Origin: Ridgeia piscesae
Lineage: Eukaryota; Annelida; Polychaeta; Sabellida; Siboglinidae
Direction: 5' to 3'
Assembly: GCA_025642075.2 (NCBI GenBank)
Contig: JAODUO010000160.1
Span: forward strand, 409,501 to 473,500
Length of the DNA stretch: 64,000 nucleotides
Part shown: piece by piece, positions 1-63,297 of the stretch
How positions within the stretch are numbered: position 1 is the first letter of the stretch
Layout: every line of letters begins with the position of its first letter
Notes under the pieces: model-generated
Seen by the model: the letters and a program-made list of their open reading frames with translations, nothing else
Database searches by the model: none
Told to the model about the DNA's origin: nothing
Made by a program: the position numbers and the translations under genes

Positions 1-410
1 ATTTATGGGGTTCCCATATTGATTATGTGGGCATGCATTCAATTTCATGGAAGCTAAGTCTAAAAATAACAACGGACACAACAACCAAGGACCGTTTCAC
101 TAACGTTGTTAAGAGCTCTTAAAACCGATCAGTACTTTAAAAATAAATGTTGACGCTTAACCGTGGTCTTGTATACCTGAAAACCGATAACACCATGACG
201 CGCCAGCGGGACATTGTCAGTGGTGTCGTATGGAAATAGTGTCCTCGGTAATATGGCAATGATTGAATATTTGCGTTTTGAAAAAACGGTGGTCATCATG
301 GTTCGTGAAGTACATGTATCCCTCTTGTCTGACACCAGTAATATGCCTACATGCAGCAGCGAAGGGAAACCAAATTCTTGGATTAATTAGGCAAAATATA
401 GAGTACAAGT
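1..410. other. Non-coding sequence upstream of the LINE fragment
   Basis: No gene, RNA or clear repeat is supported here. Short open frames exist but show no recognisable protein pattern and no splice context. Confidence 0.4.
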
Positions 411-710
411 AAAAAGAACTAATAATACTGCTGTACAAAACAATAGTTACGCCGCATTTAGAGTATTGTATTATGTATACAAGCATGGATTGGAGTTCAT
501 ATCACAAGAAGCATATTGATATGCTAGAAAGATTACAAAAGAGAGCAACGAAACTGATACAAAAACTCAGGAATATTAGTTATAAAATGCATCTAAAAGA
601 ATGTGGTTTAACAACACTAGAAACCAGTATATTGAGAGGAGATCAGATAGAAGTTTTTAAATTATTGAATGGGCATGAAAATATTGACAGAAATATGTTT
701 TTCTCGGTTA
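411..710 (+). mobile_element. LINE reverse transcriptase, C-terminal fragment
   Basis: Translation gives the end of a non-LTR reverse transcriptase: a LYKTIVTPHLEYC stretch (first frame, about 430-475), then, after a frame change, MLERLQKRATKLI, a CGLTTLE motif and RGDQIEVFKLLNG. This is the usual 'palm end/thumb plus tail' of CR1/jockey-like LINEs. The fragment is 5'-truncated and frameshifted and the coding signal fades after NIDRNMFF near 693. It lies about 190 bases upstream of the SPC24 start codon. It is dead as a mobile element; the exact clade is not resolved. Confidence 0.75.
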
Positions 711-901
711 AGGTTTTTATCTATATGGTAATTATTGTGGTTGGCCGACATTGTATAGATGTGGCTGTGGTATCATACCCCCCTAACAGTAACAGTTAGA
801 CAACGTTTACCTTTTCCCACAGTTCATTAGTCTTTGTGGTAATTTTTGTGATTTTATTAATTATGATAACACTGAAATTGTAGGTTTTCTAACAGACCAA
901 G

Positions 902-3019
902 ATGGACCAATGTGCACCAAGCTTTGATGAAGCAATCAATTTCATAGGTGAATTACTGCCAGTCCTCCATGATACGGACAGTTCACCTGAGTTCCAGGAC
1001 ATTGCTGCGACAACCGAGCTGAAGCAGCAGTTGCAACATCTGTTTAGAGAAAGGGAGCAACGTATCAAAGAAGAGATTCTGGGTGAGTGCCTAAAAACAC
1101 CTTTTGTAACCATTTAATTCATATTAGTAATGCATGAATAGTTAAATTTATATGAATTCATTGGACAAAACAGTGGTTCTGTTAAAATCGATCATTGTTA
1201 TAATACACTGAAAGATAGACTTTTAAAATTAGATTGGAAACTTGCAAAAGTGTGAGCCATTTACTGTGTGTTGTGATATTCTGAACTGGACAATGTTTGT
1301 TCAAGCAATATTTATGATTACACAAAGTTCTAGTAATTTCTACTCACATCAACATTTCAGCCAACATCAGCACCAATACTTTTTCAAGGATTTTTTAAAG
1401 AATATATGTCTCATTTTTAAAGAAGTAGCAGATCATAGGGGCTACTAGAATAAATCACCCTGTTGAAAGTTTCAGTAAAGAGACTTGAAGTCTGCAATGA
1501 CAACTTAACCAGAAATCCTTCCATAAACTTTCAGCGGTGACATCTGCGTGTGATGGAGAGACCCGCATGACTTCCGACATCAACGAAGATGATGTCCTTG
1601 AGAATGTCCAGAAATTGTCTGAACAGATCCAGGCCATGGAGCAGAGGAAGGCGGCCATCTTGGAGCAGCTGAGCAAACAGGAACAGCAAAAAGAAGAGCT
1701 GAATGAGGAACAGGAACTGATTGCAAAGCAGATAGAAGCGATCGAGAAGGATAACACAGAAATGATTCCCAACCTTCGGTGAGCAGTTGTGATAAAACGG
1801 AAATGTTATTCAGGGGTCAGAACAGGTGTTGTTGGCTGGTGAACGTTGTTAAAAGTTCCTTTAAGAATGAGTATTTCAAAATATTATCCAGATGGTAAAA
1901 CAGTGACTCCAAAACATAACTGTTGAACAGAAGACAATATGTAGTAGACTGTGATACAGTTAAGATATTTATCTTAGTGTTTCAGGTCAAAGGGATTGTA
2001 ATTTTATGTAATCAATAATATGTTCAATATACTCTTTGATTTAATTTGTTTATCATTTCTACAAAATGTACCTATACGGTAGAGTAATAATATTATTTTA
2101 GACTGCCTACTAATATTATTCAAATGTTTTGATTTCTGACTTGCATGGCCTATACATGTATTATTTTATTCTGAGTGTTGTGTTGACGGCAGTGTTGTTG
2201 ACAAAGTTGAATTAGTGTGCTGACATTCGAGTGTCGTGTTGTAGACAAGACGTGAATCTGTACACGTACCTGACGGGAGTACGGTGGGAGTTTGACTGTG
2301 CTGAGGATAACATCAAGGGTTGTATCCTTACAGCTGACTCACAGCACTGCTTTTATCAAACGAATATAGGATTTCTAATTACAAGTACTGCATTTCTGTA
2401 GTTGTAACTGGATAGTGAAAGGATAATTTGCATAAACTCTGCCTGTAGATCTAAATACATGTATAGCAACATTGATACATGTGAAGTTGCTTTAATAATA
2501 CTATAAAAGTAATACCTTAAATAAAACTGTAAAATTAATACTACCCTTTGAAGAATTGTAAGTTTTTGTAGCCTGTTGTGTTACCTTGTAATTGATTTTT
2601 GTAATTCATAATTGTATTAAGTATGCTGAAATAGAGGTTTTTTTATGACATTTTGTAACTGACAAAGACAAACTTGGTTCTGCATGATCATCTTCTAAAT
2701 TGTTTTAGCATGTTAGAACACTAAGTGCCCAGTTTTATCTTTCACGTTGATGTACCAGCAAAATGTGAAAGATGTGTTCTGTTCAAAGAGCATGACGTCA
2801 ATTGGCAGCCTGAGCGTCACTCTGTATTTTTAACCCAGCATATGTTTTCCTAAAACATTAACTTCCAACTCCCATGATCAGTTCCAGTCTGTTTCCATGA
2901 CTAAATGTGCAGATGTTTCTAACAAGACAAGGGTGCAGCCGTTCTCTCTCGACACGAACCAGAACTCAAAGTTCTTCATTGCCAACTACTTGTGGGAGTT
3001 GATGGAACCTGACTGGTGA
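902..3019 (+). CDS. SPC24: Kinetochore protein SPC24 (four exons)
   Basis: SPC24 pairs with SPC25 in the NDC80 complex, the microtubule-binding part of the outer kinetochore; its C-terminal globular half anchors the complex to the inner kinetochore. Proposed exons: 902-1082, 1535-1778, 2245-2318, 2913-3019; donors GTGAGT, GTGAGC, GTTGTA and acceptors ending in AG; phases 1, 2, 1 all agree, giving 201 residues (human SPC24 is 197). Residues about 40-142 are a charged, Gln/Glu/Lys-rich coiled coil. Exon 3 reads [18 protein letters not shown], matching the globular-domain segment of SPC24 with its W.(Y/F)(E/D)C core, and exon 4 ends [11 protein letters not shown], like the SDYLWSLVDTEW end of the human protein. 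The third donor is weak, so that junction is the least certain. The ATG follows a pyrimidine tract and CAG (885-896), so an upstream non-coding exon is possible. Confidence 0.9.
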
Positions 3020-3432
3020 GTGCTGGCCTCCCAGCACTGGTGTTACTCGAAGATACGGAACGGTCATCATAAGAACCAAGGCCAGAAACACCCGTCGTGG
3101 ACTGTTCAGCATGGGCAGTCGGTGCATTTTAAATGACATGCCAATGACAGCTGAGTCTGCCCTGCTGTTTTATACACCTACGAGTGAAAGTTTATAAGAT
3201 GTTATTATTTTATTACTGAAAATGCCTTTTCCCTCAAATACAGGATGCATTTAAGTGTGTTTACACAGTTTGACGTATTCAAAGGAGAGCATTCGTTTTT
3301 ATGTCTTATACAAGTGTAGTTGTTATGCTCCGAAAAAGGGGCATATCGATTGTAGAGTACTGTGAGATCTGTCGGAGTTCTCCCATCATATGTCTATTAT
3401 ATATAAGTATGTTAGTTTTTATTAAGGCAGTC

Positions 3433-3438
3433 AATAAA
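3433..3438 (+). terminator. Candidate poly(A) signal of SPC24
   Basis: AATAAA lies 414 bases after the SPC24 stop codon, in AT-rich sequence. It is the first perfect hexamer seen downstream of the stop, but the hexamer is common in AT-rich DNA and no cleavage-site evidence is available. Confidence 0.35.
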
Positions 3439-4474
3439 AAGTTGTGATACATGCACGAATTACAATATCTATGTTAGACACACACCACTGTTGGCACTAA
3501 TCACCGTCGCAGTTTCTAGTTATGGATCTGAGTCTTTACTGCTCAAATTAAACACACATGCATGTAATTAATCATGTCAGTCACAGGAAGCAAAGAATGT
3601 CTACAAGCTTGCAACAAAAGTATTATTATATTTAATAAATTGTTCATAAATATTTTGATGCCAAACGTGAACTTGACCGCAATACAAGGTTAGTAGCGGT
3701 TCTGACTAAATCATATGCGTAATGAATGAATGGAGGTTTTATTCAATGAATTAATGTAGCAATACAATCGGGAAAGCAACGACGTTATTGATCCTTTAGA
3801 AGTTTAGTTCATATTCTCGTTTCCGGTCTGTTTTGATGAGCCCATACCCAACCACCTTATTGTCCGTAAGCGTAATCAAAGTCAAAACAGTAGGTGTAGT
3901 TATGGGAGACAAAAACAGTATAAGTATGAAAACACGTAAATGCCAATTGATACACGTAATAAAAACAAGTACAGGTTCATATCGTCAGTAACAGCTAACA
4001 TGTAGCAGTGGGCGTCAATGGTCATCTTGCATTGTTAAAGTGCTGTCAGTCATAGACGCGGGGGTAGCTGGGTAGGCAGGCATAACTATGGTTCTGCCCC
4101 CGCCCCAGTAAATCAGAAGTTAGGATGGTGGGACGGCTGCAAAAAATTTCAACAGCAAGCTCACACACACACACATACGAACATGAAAATATTGTCGTTT
4201 TGAAGTTATTCGGGAAAATGGTTGACATACAGCCCCCCTAATAAAACAGCAGCAAGCAACATTGAGGGCACTCGTGGCCGGACATTTTTCAATAGGCACG
4301 AAACGACGAAACAAGCGTCATTGTTTGGGATGCGACAACTAAAAATCCCACACCGCCTTCCGATATCGTGATTATCATCTGCATGAGTGAGGGATATCTC
4401 ATCTCACGCATGCGTTCTTCATACATTATATAAGTTGAAATGAAATAATAACAATTTACCTTGCGTATCACGCA

Positions 4475-4485
4475 AAATGGCGGCT
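4475..4485 (+). promoter_or_regulatory. YY1-like core promoter motif (AAAATGGCGGC)
   Basis: The string AAAATGGCGGC matches the YY1/downstream-start motif AAnATGGCGGC, which in animals often sits just after the transcription start and includes the start codon. Here the ATG opens a short frame beginning MAAKRWIKAEEICF that runs to a stop 20 codons in; it could be a first exon, but no further exon is recognised. Confidence 0.25.
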
Positions 4486-4718
4486 AAAAGGTGGATAAAG
4501 GCAGAGGAAATTTGCTTTCTCACACGTAAAAATATTTAACTGGTCAGAAAAGATTCAAACTACAATGCGAAATACAGGAAGCTCGCAAATCGTTTTTAGA
4601 AAGTGCAATATCCAGTATTCCAAAGTGGGCGCTACGCTCGTGACGTCATAGTGTGTCATATCATGTCATGAGCGTAAGCATTTGAAATACTAAATTGGCG
4701 TCAGTTACACAGGCGCCG

Positions 4719-4815
4719 TGGATTGGTTGATATATTGAAGCCCCTCTCTACGGTCTGGGAAAATTATACTATGCGTTTGTCACCGCCAGGGTGGCCTCAC
4801 ACCACGATAGGGCAC
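4719..4815 (-). repeat. Dispersed repeat, copy 1 (CGGTCACAAACGCAG family)
   Basis: The stretch GGGAAAATTATACTATGCG...CACCGCCAGGGTGGCC is the reverse complement, with scattered mismatches, of the segment at 13848-13960 in intron 2 of gene A. About 90 bases are alignable. No coding potential and no tRNA-like box is obvious; probably a SINE or miniature DNA element fragment. Confidence 0.6.
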
Positions 4816-5943
4816 ACAAGTCTCGTCTGTCGGCTATCGTCTTTATGCGATTTTGCTATTTTCATTCAAACTGGATGCTTTGAAGGTGTTGCGGGGGGAA
4901 TCTTTCAAATTGCTAACATTGTTCCGAGCGTAATAAAGTAACTATACTTTTTTCCCCTGAGTAAAATAACGGGCGAGGTGGTAGGACTGAGCAAGCACCA
5001 AAGGCGCGATGCGACGCTATGTGGGTTCATGCATAGCTCCCTAGAATAAACAAAAACGCATTAAAAATGGTGCACCATGAACGGTGTTTTAACCTATTCC
5101 CTGTTATATAGAGAGGAAACAAATGCATAACTACAAGGTAGCAGGACGTAAACATGTTTATAGCAAGACAAATAGGGCGAGGTGGCTTAGAAAAACAGCG
5201 GGGTGACCCACATCGCTTGTTTTATAGCAGGGCCCGGGGAACACTGGCTAAGCACACATTGGCAGGCAATAAACTTTCAACATGCGTATTAATTGTAGTC
5301 ACAAGAACGTAATATTAAAAGAACAATAATAGTATACAAAACTGAGCTGGCACCCTCGGTCCAAGCTATTTCCCCCATATTTTGTGATCAGTGCTGGCGA
5401 ACCTACATCACCGTCATCGCCGCCAATGGCTGCGGTTTCACACAGACTAGAAGACGATGTTATCGATATGAAAACCCTCGTCTCCGTCTTGTTGGATCAA
5501 GTGCATGTTCACGTCCAACACTCTAGAGCCGAGGCGGCAAGCTTCACACCTCGAGCACAAACTCCGTTTTTGTTTACATTTGAAGAAAAGATGTGTAACT
5601 CTGACATGATTAAATAAGTGGTCCAAATACATATGGGTAATAGTACGTGATATGAATAAACTAAGAAATATGGCGGAACTAGGGCACCATAGTCCATACG
5701 TTAACAATGTTATGCACACCATGATTTTTGCATGAATTAAATAACATGTAATGTCTTAGAATAGCGATTCAATGCATTTCTTAGCTTTTATTTAGATTTA
5801 TATTCAGTATAATTTGTTGTCATTTTAATTTGTTTTTATTCCCATTCCCGACACTGCTTTCTGGAACATGCCGCTATTAAAACGTCTGCCATGACAATCA
5901 CAATGCGATGAAAATCTTGTGTTATGCAAACCAAGTCTAACAT

Positions 5944-6160
5944 GAAACAATGTTTTATTAACCGCTGCACATTTGGAAACAAAGTATCTAGACAGCGCGT
6001 CCCGTCGATTTCCCGCTAGAATACATTAGTCTACTACAGTCCAGACCAATCAACAATTACGCGGCAAATCAATTCAAGACAGGAGCGTCTGATAGCAGGT
6101 GCATTGACATTGTTTTCGCAGCGCTCATCCAGGGAATACAATATTCACTGTATTCAAACG
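5944..6160 (+). promoter_or_regulatory. Duplicated upstream/5' region of gene A
   Basis: This segment aligns with the region directly before gene B (28037-28228). Shared blocks include GAAACAAAGTATC(T/C)AGACAG, CGCGTCCC(G/A)TCGATTTCCC, GCTAGA and TTGTTTTCGCA followed by ATACAATATTC just before the start codons. The two genes therefore share a proximal promoter/5'UTR inherited from the tandem duplication. No perfect TATA box at a fixed distance is seen. Confidence 0.65.
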
Positions 6161-21831
<15,671 letters not shown>

Positions 21832-22068
21832 GGTGTGCGTAAACACATATAAATCGTATTTAGCATGCTAGTTTTATAATCAAATAATTGAATGTGTAAA
21901 TAAGCTAAGCAAAATTAAAAAGTACATTATATAACTGATAAAATAAGATTTCAGCATTGCTGCGGTCTAAGATCCCGTAAGCAAGACAGAAAGGAAATCT
22001 AACGGAATTTGCAATACAAATTATTAATATACAAGCTGGCAGTCGGTCTTCACGTGTGTCGATGTATA

Positions 22069-22117
22069 CATACCCTTTTAAAATTATTTCACAGTGAAAT
22101 AATTTAAAAAGGGTATG
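22069..22117. repeat. Near-perfect 49-bp inverted repeat
   Basis: CATACCCTTTTAAAATTATT... folds back on ...AATAATTTAAAAAGGGTATG with one internal mismatch and almost no loop; a possible cruciform or miniature-transposon remnant. Confidence 0.85.
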
Positions 22118-23399
22118 TGAATCACTTCCTTGGATCGCTGTTCTCTATATTGCCAAGTGGTGACATATTAAAATTAAAGATAGAGCATATTTCGTTTGAA
22201 CGAAATTCAATTATTTTGGAGCATAGTTTATGAAAAGTTAGAAAATGTCTAACAAAAGAACCACATATTGGAGCCATGTACAATATATTCCATATTGTAG
22301 AACATACAGTAATTTCTCTCTTAACGATGAACATCCATTTATGTATCTTAGAGACATTTTTGTTCATTATATACTTTCCGTATGTATGTGCGTATGTAGA
22401 AATAATGTGTTGAAATGAAAAAAGACAAGAAGACGTCATCTCGAAAAATAATTGATCTAAAATAGAGGGTCATATCACAATAAAAATAAGGAATAATAAG
22501 CAACATTCTAAAACGTAAAATAAATGGCTGATTTAACTTTTTGGGATTATTGGATCCTGTAAGGAGTAAGAGTACTGAGAGTATTCGTTATATTGTTGCG
22601 ATGACATCTACTATTTTATTTGTTTACTATTTTGATTATATTAAACATTTAATTTGTTGCATTGACATCTTAATTTGTATTTTGGGATTATCCTTTTTAT
22701 ACACCAACAGTTATACTTTATTTGCGTGTTTTTCATTGTAGCTAACACCTCACAAAAACGATCTAGCTAGTAATGGTGGGTACATATCATTCGTGCATTT
22801 GCCGATTAATCTTTTGATGGCCTAAATTACATTGTTGCAGCTGTGTTCGACGTTGGAGCAGACAAACCGTGCTCACAATTGCAGCGGCATGTGTCACAAA
22901 TGCTTCCGGCAGAAGGTTCCAACAAATGCGTCGAACGTGGGAACACAGGCGGTTGCACTGTCGGCAACGGTTCCAGCTCAAAGAAAGACCTGTCGCTAAT
23001 GTTACATCATATCCGAGGGCAGTGAATTTTGTAGCCGTTCAGGGAGGTTTTATTTCGTGTGAATGACAAAGAACTGACGCAGAAGAAGAGAACATTGCCC
23101 GCTCAAGTTATTCTTTTTGCGATACAAACATACATGCGTGTTTTGGTAGTTAAGGTTGCGTGCGAGGCACTGTTGCATTATAGGCCTTTGAGGTACGATG
23201 GGTTATGATCCGTTATTAACATTTAACTTGGTATTACTTACATACTGATATTTGCAGAATAATAAATATATTGAGGTATACTGCCTTTGAATGTATACTT
23301 CTGGCTATGTTGCGCAAAGTGGGCCCGTACTAGTGTTCGCAATTTTAAAACAGTACCTGGGAAAAGTAAAAAATCGTATATTTATGACAACCGATTCCG

Positions 23400-23582
23400 A
23401 GAACTTCCTGTTAGCAATTACCACTTAGCTAATTAATTTCCTGTTAATAATAACCACCTTAGGTATTTAACTTCCTGTTAATAATAGCCACCAAATTTTC
23501 TTAAATATTTTTTTTTTGGAGGACCACATTGGAAACAAGTGTACTATTGTGTGCTTTAATGTGTCTATATCCTCGGTAAATA

Positions 23583-23619
<37 letters not shown>

Positions 23620-23770
23620 TATTTCATTATTTGCTTATGCATTGTTTACAAATTCTTTTATGTGCATGTATTATAATGTTTTACCAAATAAACTCACTCA
23701 CTCACCTTAGCTAAATAACTTCCTGTTAATAATTACCGTTACAATTGATTAATTTCCTGTTGATTTCGTT
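23400..23770 (+). repeat. Clustered direct repeats AACTTCCTGTTAATAAT
   Basis: At least five copies of (A)A(C/T)TTCCTGTTA(A/G)(T/C)AAT, most followed by A(A/T)(A/T)CCAC and CTTAGCTAA-like words, spaced about 33-40 bases (near 23401, 23437, 23470, 23719, 23753). The array is interrupted at about 23513-23706 by a foreign insertion. Confidence 0.7.
23513..23706 (+). mobile_element. Short retroelement-like insertion with (ACTC)n tail
   Basis: Begins at a T-run and GGAGGACCACATTGG, holds a (TA)n stretch and ends ACCAAATAAACTCACTCACTCACC. A poly(A)-like signal plus a tetranucleotide tail is typical of LINE 3' ends or SINEs. It splits the direct-repeat cluster. Confidence 0.45.
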
Positions 23771-25798
23771 TAACCAGACATCGTACTTTCAAGGAGTAAC
23801 GTTTTAACAAATTTAACCTATTCCTACTTAACATTGTAGCGTGTTATCACTTAGCAGTTGCACTTCTTAGCAATACTGATATCGGGAAATAACGCCAATT
23901 CCCCCTGGCAATTATCGTTAGTGTAAGAACAAATCGCATGTCTGTAATTGTGATGATTGAATTATGTGCATATTAAGGACGTGAGTTTTATAGAGTTTGT
24001 TGATAATGAACCATGGTGTTATACTTATCCTGTGATTTTGGTACTCGGCTAATAAGTCGTTCTGTTGTATTGTTGGAGTTTGCTTTGCTAATAGTTACGG
24101 TTGATTCTACAATTAAATAGTACATTTTATAAGAACAGATGTTAGAATGTTTTTGATTGGGCTTCAGTTAGTTACAAATAGATCCGTGAAAACTTGTGGC
24201 GTCAGTGGTTAAAAGCAGATACCATACCAGCATATTATTTTATATTTATACTTTTATGTATACTTTAGCCGCTATATCAATACTTTGATCATAAACAGCA
24301 ACATTGTCGCGTTTCCATTGATCCATGAGTTAACTAATAGCCGGGTGACGTTTCTGCTTGTGTGCTATAATTTTTTTAATAATCAATGTGCGACAAAGTT
24401 TAGAGCATTAAATTTTATACTACACTGTACACCACCACTAGTTATTATTTAATCTTTCTATGGTGATTAAGGTTGAGTTGCTACAAATGTCGTCCGTTAA
24501 ATTTAAACATTAAGTTTGCTATTAAGACATCTCAAAACCTGCATGCCTCGTGTTAATTTGAGACAAATATGTAATTTATATAATGTATATGTATTTTTGG
24601 CCATAGTGTTATATATATATATAATTATTATATATATATATATAATATTTATTTGTGTGTGTGTGTGAGAGAGAGACAAGATAGATTTAATTTTAGGCGG
24701 GAAGCGTTACTTAATGGTAACTAATGACAACAGCTGACTCGCGCATGCGCAGAATCTTCACCCGGATATTAATTAACCTCCCAAAAATGTAAGGGTTACA
24801 GCATTGCATTAGTAACGTAATTGCATGTTTAGTGGTTAATTATGAGAGGTTACACATTAAATGTATTTGTTTTAATTTAGAACTAATTTATACGTGACTG
24901 TTTTGATTGATGACGTACGATCAATTAAAGATGCATCAACACAATTATTGGTAATACAGATAAAGATCACGTAAACAGTGGATGGACACACGTAATTACT
25001 AATACATTAAGAGGGGCCTTCTCGCAAAATAATGATCATCTAACGTAGTAGGAGCCATCTCAACAATTAATCATAGTTTCAAAAGGTCAAATCAACCATA
25101 CATTTTCCAATGTTCCTTATTTCTGGATGCCTGATTATATTTGTGAAATATCCATTGTTTAGAAACGGATCCATTTCCTATATGTGATCACTGGCACTTC
25201 CTTCCATCTGCCATTTGATCTGTGCGTATAAATGCAGTACATTATTACGTTAGCAGGATTTTAAAATGATAAGTTAATTTCTATACGTGTGTAATATTTG
25301 TCACTGAGCATTTTGGATATGGTCACTTCGCTCGTGTCTATTATAAATTAGGCCTACCCACAACTGTTTTGATTGCTCTACACTTCGAAAACAAACAATT
25401 CTTTGTTTTTCACTTATTTCTTAACTAAATGGTACATCGAATGACGAGAAGGACACCGACAGCAATCAACCAGTCACTTAGATTGGATAAAAACATTACG
25501 CGGTTAAAATGACTGACAGTTGAAGACGGCGGGTAAATCAGGGAAATAATGCGCAAGACGGCCATCGAACGTCCCAACCTCTGTCAAGGAGGACGAAGTG
25601 ACATTTCCCAGTGCTTCAGCCGTGAGTAGTTTACTCTCCTCCCGACCATGGTTACCTAAACTCAATGACAACGATCTACACCTAATAAAACCTAAACATT
25701 TAACCTTCGTTAATCAGGAATAAAGTCACAATCTCCAAGCCTTAACAGTCACTTCGTCGATTTGATCGAAATCCCGACTTTTTTACGGTCGAATTTCG

Positions 25799-25966
25799 CT
25801 AAGAATGCTTCATCGACTTCCTATCGCCGTGTCGCACACGTTGTAGAACTTGTAGTCCACGTTTCGACGTCGCTGTGGTTGTTTGCTTCAATTTGTGTTG
25901 TTGAAAATATGCAATAGTAACAATATTAGTAATAAGAAGGATCCACTTCGAGTTCACATGGGACAT
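25799..25966 (-). CDS. Small open frame with a signal anchor (possible first exon)
   Basis: From an ATG at 25966 the minus strand encodes 55 residues: MSHVNSKWILLITNIVTIAY, then FQQHKLKQTTT and a basic tail. A short N-terminus followed by one hydrophobic segment resembles the type II anchor at the start of many Golgi glycosyl- or sulfotransferases, but no catalytic exon is visible, so this is only a shape argument. The upstream side (25970-26130) is CpG-rich. Confidence 0.25.
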   Translation of the reverse strand: MSHVNSKWILLITNIVTIAYFQQHKLKQTTTATSKRGLQVLQRVRHGDRKSMKHS

Positions 25967-26170
25967 CTTACGCCCTATTCGCTGTCGGGCGGAAACCGAA
26001 ATGACGTGATCACTGATTGTGCGAACCCGCAGCTGCGCAGCGCGCAACTTCCGGGTCATGCCAAGCCCGTTTACACATGCGTCTATTCCTACATTTCCTG
26101 GGTGCGTGCGTATCTTCAAAAACTCTGACCGGTTAACATTGAAAATACCCTTTTAGGTTAACTAGCGAGA

Positions 26171-26974
<804 letters not shown>

Positions 26975-27317
26975 TTACTTACCTTTTCTATCTTACTATT
27001 TTATACCTCTAACTCCTCTCTCATCTCTACTCATCTCTACTCTACTCCTCTACTCATCTCATCATCTACTCATACTCACTCTCACTCATCTCCTCATCTC
27101 ACTCCTCAATACTCACCTCCTCACTCATCTCACTCCTCACTCACTCACTCACTCATCATCATCCTCATCAATCCTCACTCAATCCTCATCCATCTCCTCT
27201 CTCTCTCTCTCTCTCTCTCTCTTTTTCTGTTCAAGTCCCAATGGCTTCTAGAGAATCTCCTGAATTACTTGACACATTTATAGTATTGTTACTATTTGTA
27301 ATAACATTACCAAGTAA

Positions 27318-27608
27318 CCACTCACTCACTCACTCACTCACTCACTCACTCACTCACTCACTCACTCACTCACTCACTCACTCACTCACTCACTCACTCA
27401 CTCAGTCAGTCAGTCAGTCACTCAGTCAATCACTCACTCACTCAATCACTCACTCAATCAATCACCAACCAACCCACCCACCCACCAATCACTCACTCAT
27501 TCACTCACTCACTCACTCCTTCGCGTTCGTTCATTCGGTCGGTCGGTCGGTCGGTCGGTCGTTCGTTCGTTCGTTCGTTCGTTCGTTCGTTCGTTCGTTC
27601 GTTCGTTC
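27318..27608. repeat. Compound tetranucleotide array (ACTC)n-(AGTC)n-(TCGG)n-(TTCG)n
   Basis: Successive arrays: ACTC to about 27403, AGTC/AATC/ACCC mixtures to about 27500, TCGG at 27536-27560 and GTTC to 27608. Each block differs from its neighbour by one base of the unit, showing stepwise conversion of one tetranucleotide into another. Confidence 0.92.
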
Positions 27609-28036
27609 TCTCAGTTTTTCACTGGAACATCATTGCCCAAGCCTAGTTTATACACAAAACACATTGCGTGTTGCAGTGAACTTTATGAACATTACTCGGC
27701 AGATAGAAGGGCCAACCATGTGCCATGAGATATATTTTGTCTGAAATCGGGCACTTTTATTTAACTAAAATAATTTCTAGAAATATTATGCACACGTGTA
27801 ACTTAAAACAAAACTGATACTGCTTTAGAATATCTATTCCATGCGCTAAACTATCTTTATATTTTTGATCCGGTATGATTTATCGTCATTTAATGTTTTA
27901 ACGATTATTGTTCTCATTCTCGCTACTACCTTCTGGAAAATTCTGTCCACAAAACTTGAAATAAACAAGTCTGGCTTGAGTACATAAATTAGATGAAAAC
28001 AACTGCGTTGTGTTGTGAAGGCGACGTCTACACAGA

Positions 28037-28228
28037 AACATTGTTTCCTTAACGGTTGAACATTTTGAAACAAAGTATCCAGACAGCGCGTCCCATCGAT
28101 TTCCCGCTAGATTACACCAGTCAGCAGTTGCGCGGCAAATGAATTCAAGACAGGAGGTTCTGGATTGGTAGCAAGCAGTACATTGATTGGCATTGTTTTC
28201 GCAATACAATATTCGCTCGACACGTACG
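28037..28228 (+). promoter_or_regulatory. Duplicated upstream/5' region of gene B
   Basis: Counterpart of 5944-6160. Shares GAAACAAAGTATCCAGACAG, CGCGTCCCATCGATTTCCCG and TTGTTTTCGCAATACAATATT immediately before the start codon. Confidence 0.65.
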
Positions 28229-62162
<33,934 letters not shown>

Positions 62163-62221
62163 GTAAAAACAACGTTGGTATTTACACACACAAACATTCT
62201 CAGTGTATGTGTGTATGCGTG

Positions 62222-62402
<181 letters not shown>

Positions 62403-62404
62403 CT

Positions 62405-62436
<32 letters not shown>

Positions 62437-62573
62437 TCTCTCTCTTCTTCTCTCTCTCCTCTCTCTCTCCTCTCTCTTTCTTTTCTCTCCTCTCTCTTTT
62501 TCTCTTATTGCTGTTCGTGCTCCTCTCTTTCGCTTTGCTGCTCGTGCTCTCGTGCTTCTGTCGTTCTTTTTGT

Positions 62574-63092
<519 letters not shown>

Positions 63093-63297
63093 TGTGTGGT
63101 GGGGGTGGGGTGGGTGGTGGTGTGGGTGTGGTGTGTGTGGTGGGTGTGTAGGTGGCTGGGTGCGTGAATTGTGATGTGTATGTATTTGTATATATGTATA
63201 CATGAATGTATGTATGCATGTATGCATGTGTGCACGCATATATGTGTATGTATGTGTGTATGTATACATGCATGCATGCACGCATGTATACGTATAC

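Larger units (their letters stand above)
3440..5940. other. Intergenic region between SPC24 and gene A
   Basis: No protein-coding gene can be supported. It contains one copy of a dispersed repeat (4719-4815), a CRE-like TGACGTCA at 4641-4648 and a YY1-like AAAATGGCGGC at 4475. The small open frame at 5384-5617 has no recognised pattern. The area 4000-5300 is richer in CpG than its neighbours and could be promoter sequence of an unseen transcript. Confidence 0.4.
21832..25500. other. Intergenic region after gene A
   Basis: No convincing gene. Contains a near-perfect palindrome (22069-22117), a CpG-containing stretch behind a TTGTTGCAG at 22826-22842 whose three frames give no known domain, a short dispersed direct-repeat cluster (23400-23770) and TA-rich runs (about 23583-23617, 24610-24650). 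Confidence 0.45.

Noticed and set aside
5384..5617. Small coding gene upstream of gene A
   Set aside because: Proline/serine-rich start without domain, no splice support and no counterpart upstream of gene B.
22843..23064. Possible further exon of gene A after TTGTTGCAG
   Set aside because: Gene A already has an in-frame stop at 21829-21831; none of the three frames shows VWD or another known domain. It could be a 3'UTR exon, but that is not supported.
27318..27608. CRISPR-like array
   Set aside because: The repeats are tetranucleotides without spacers in an animal intergenic region.
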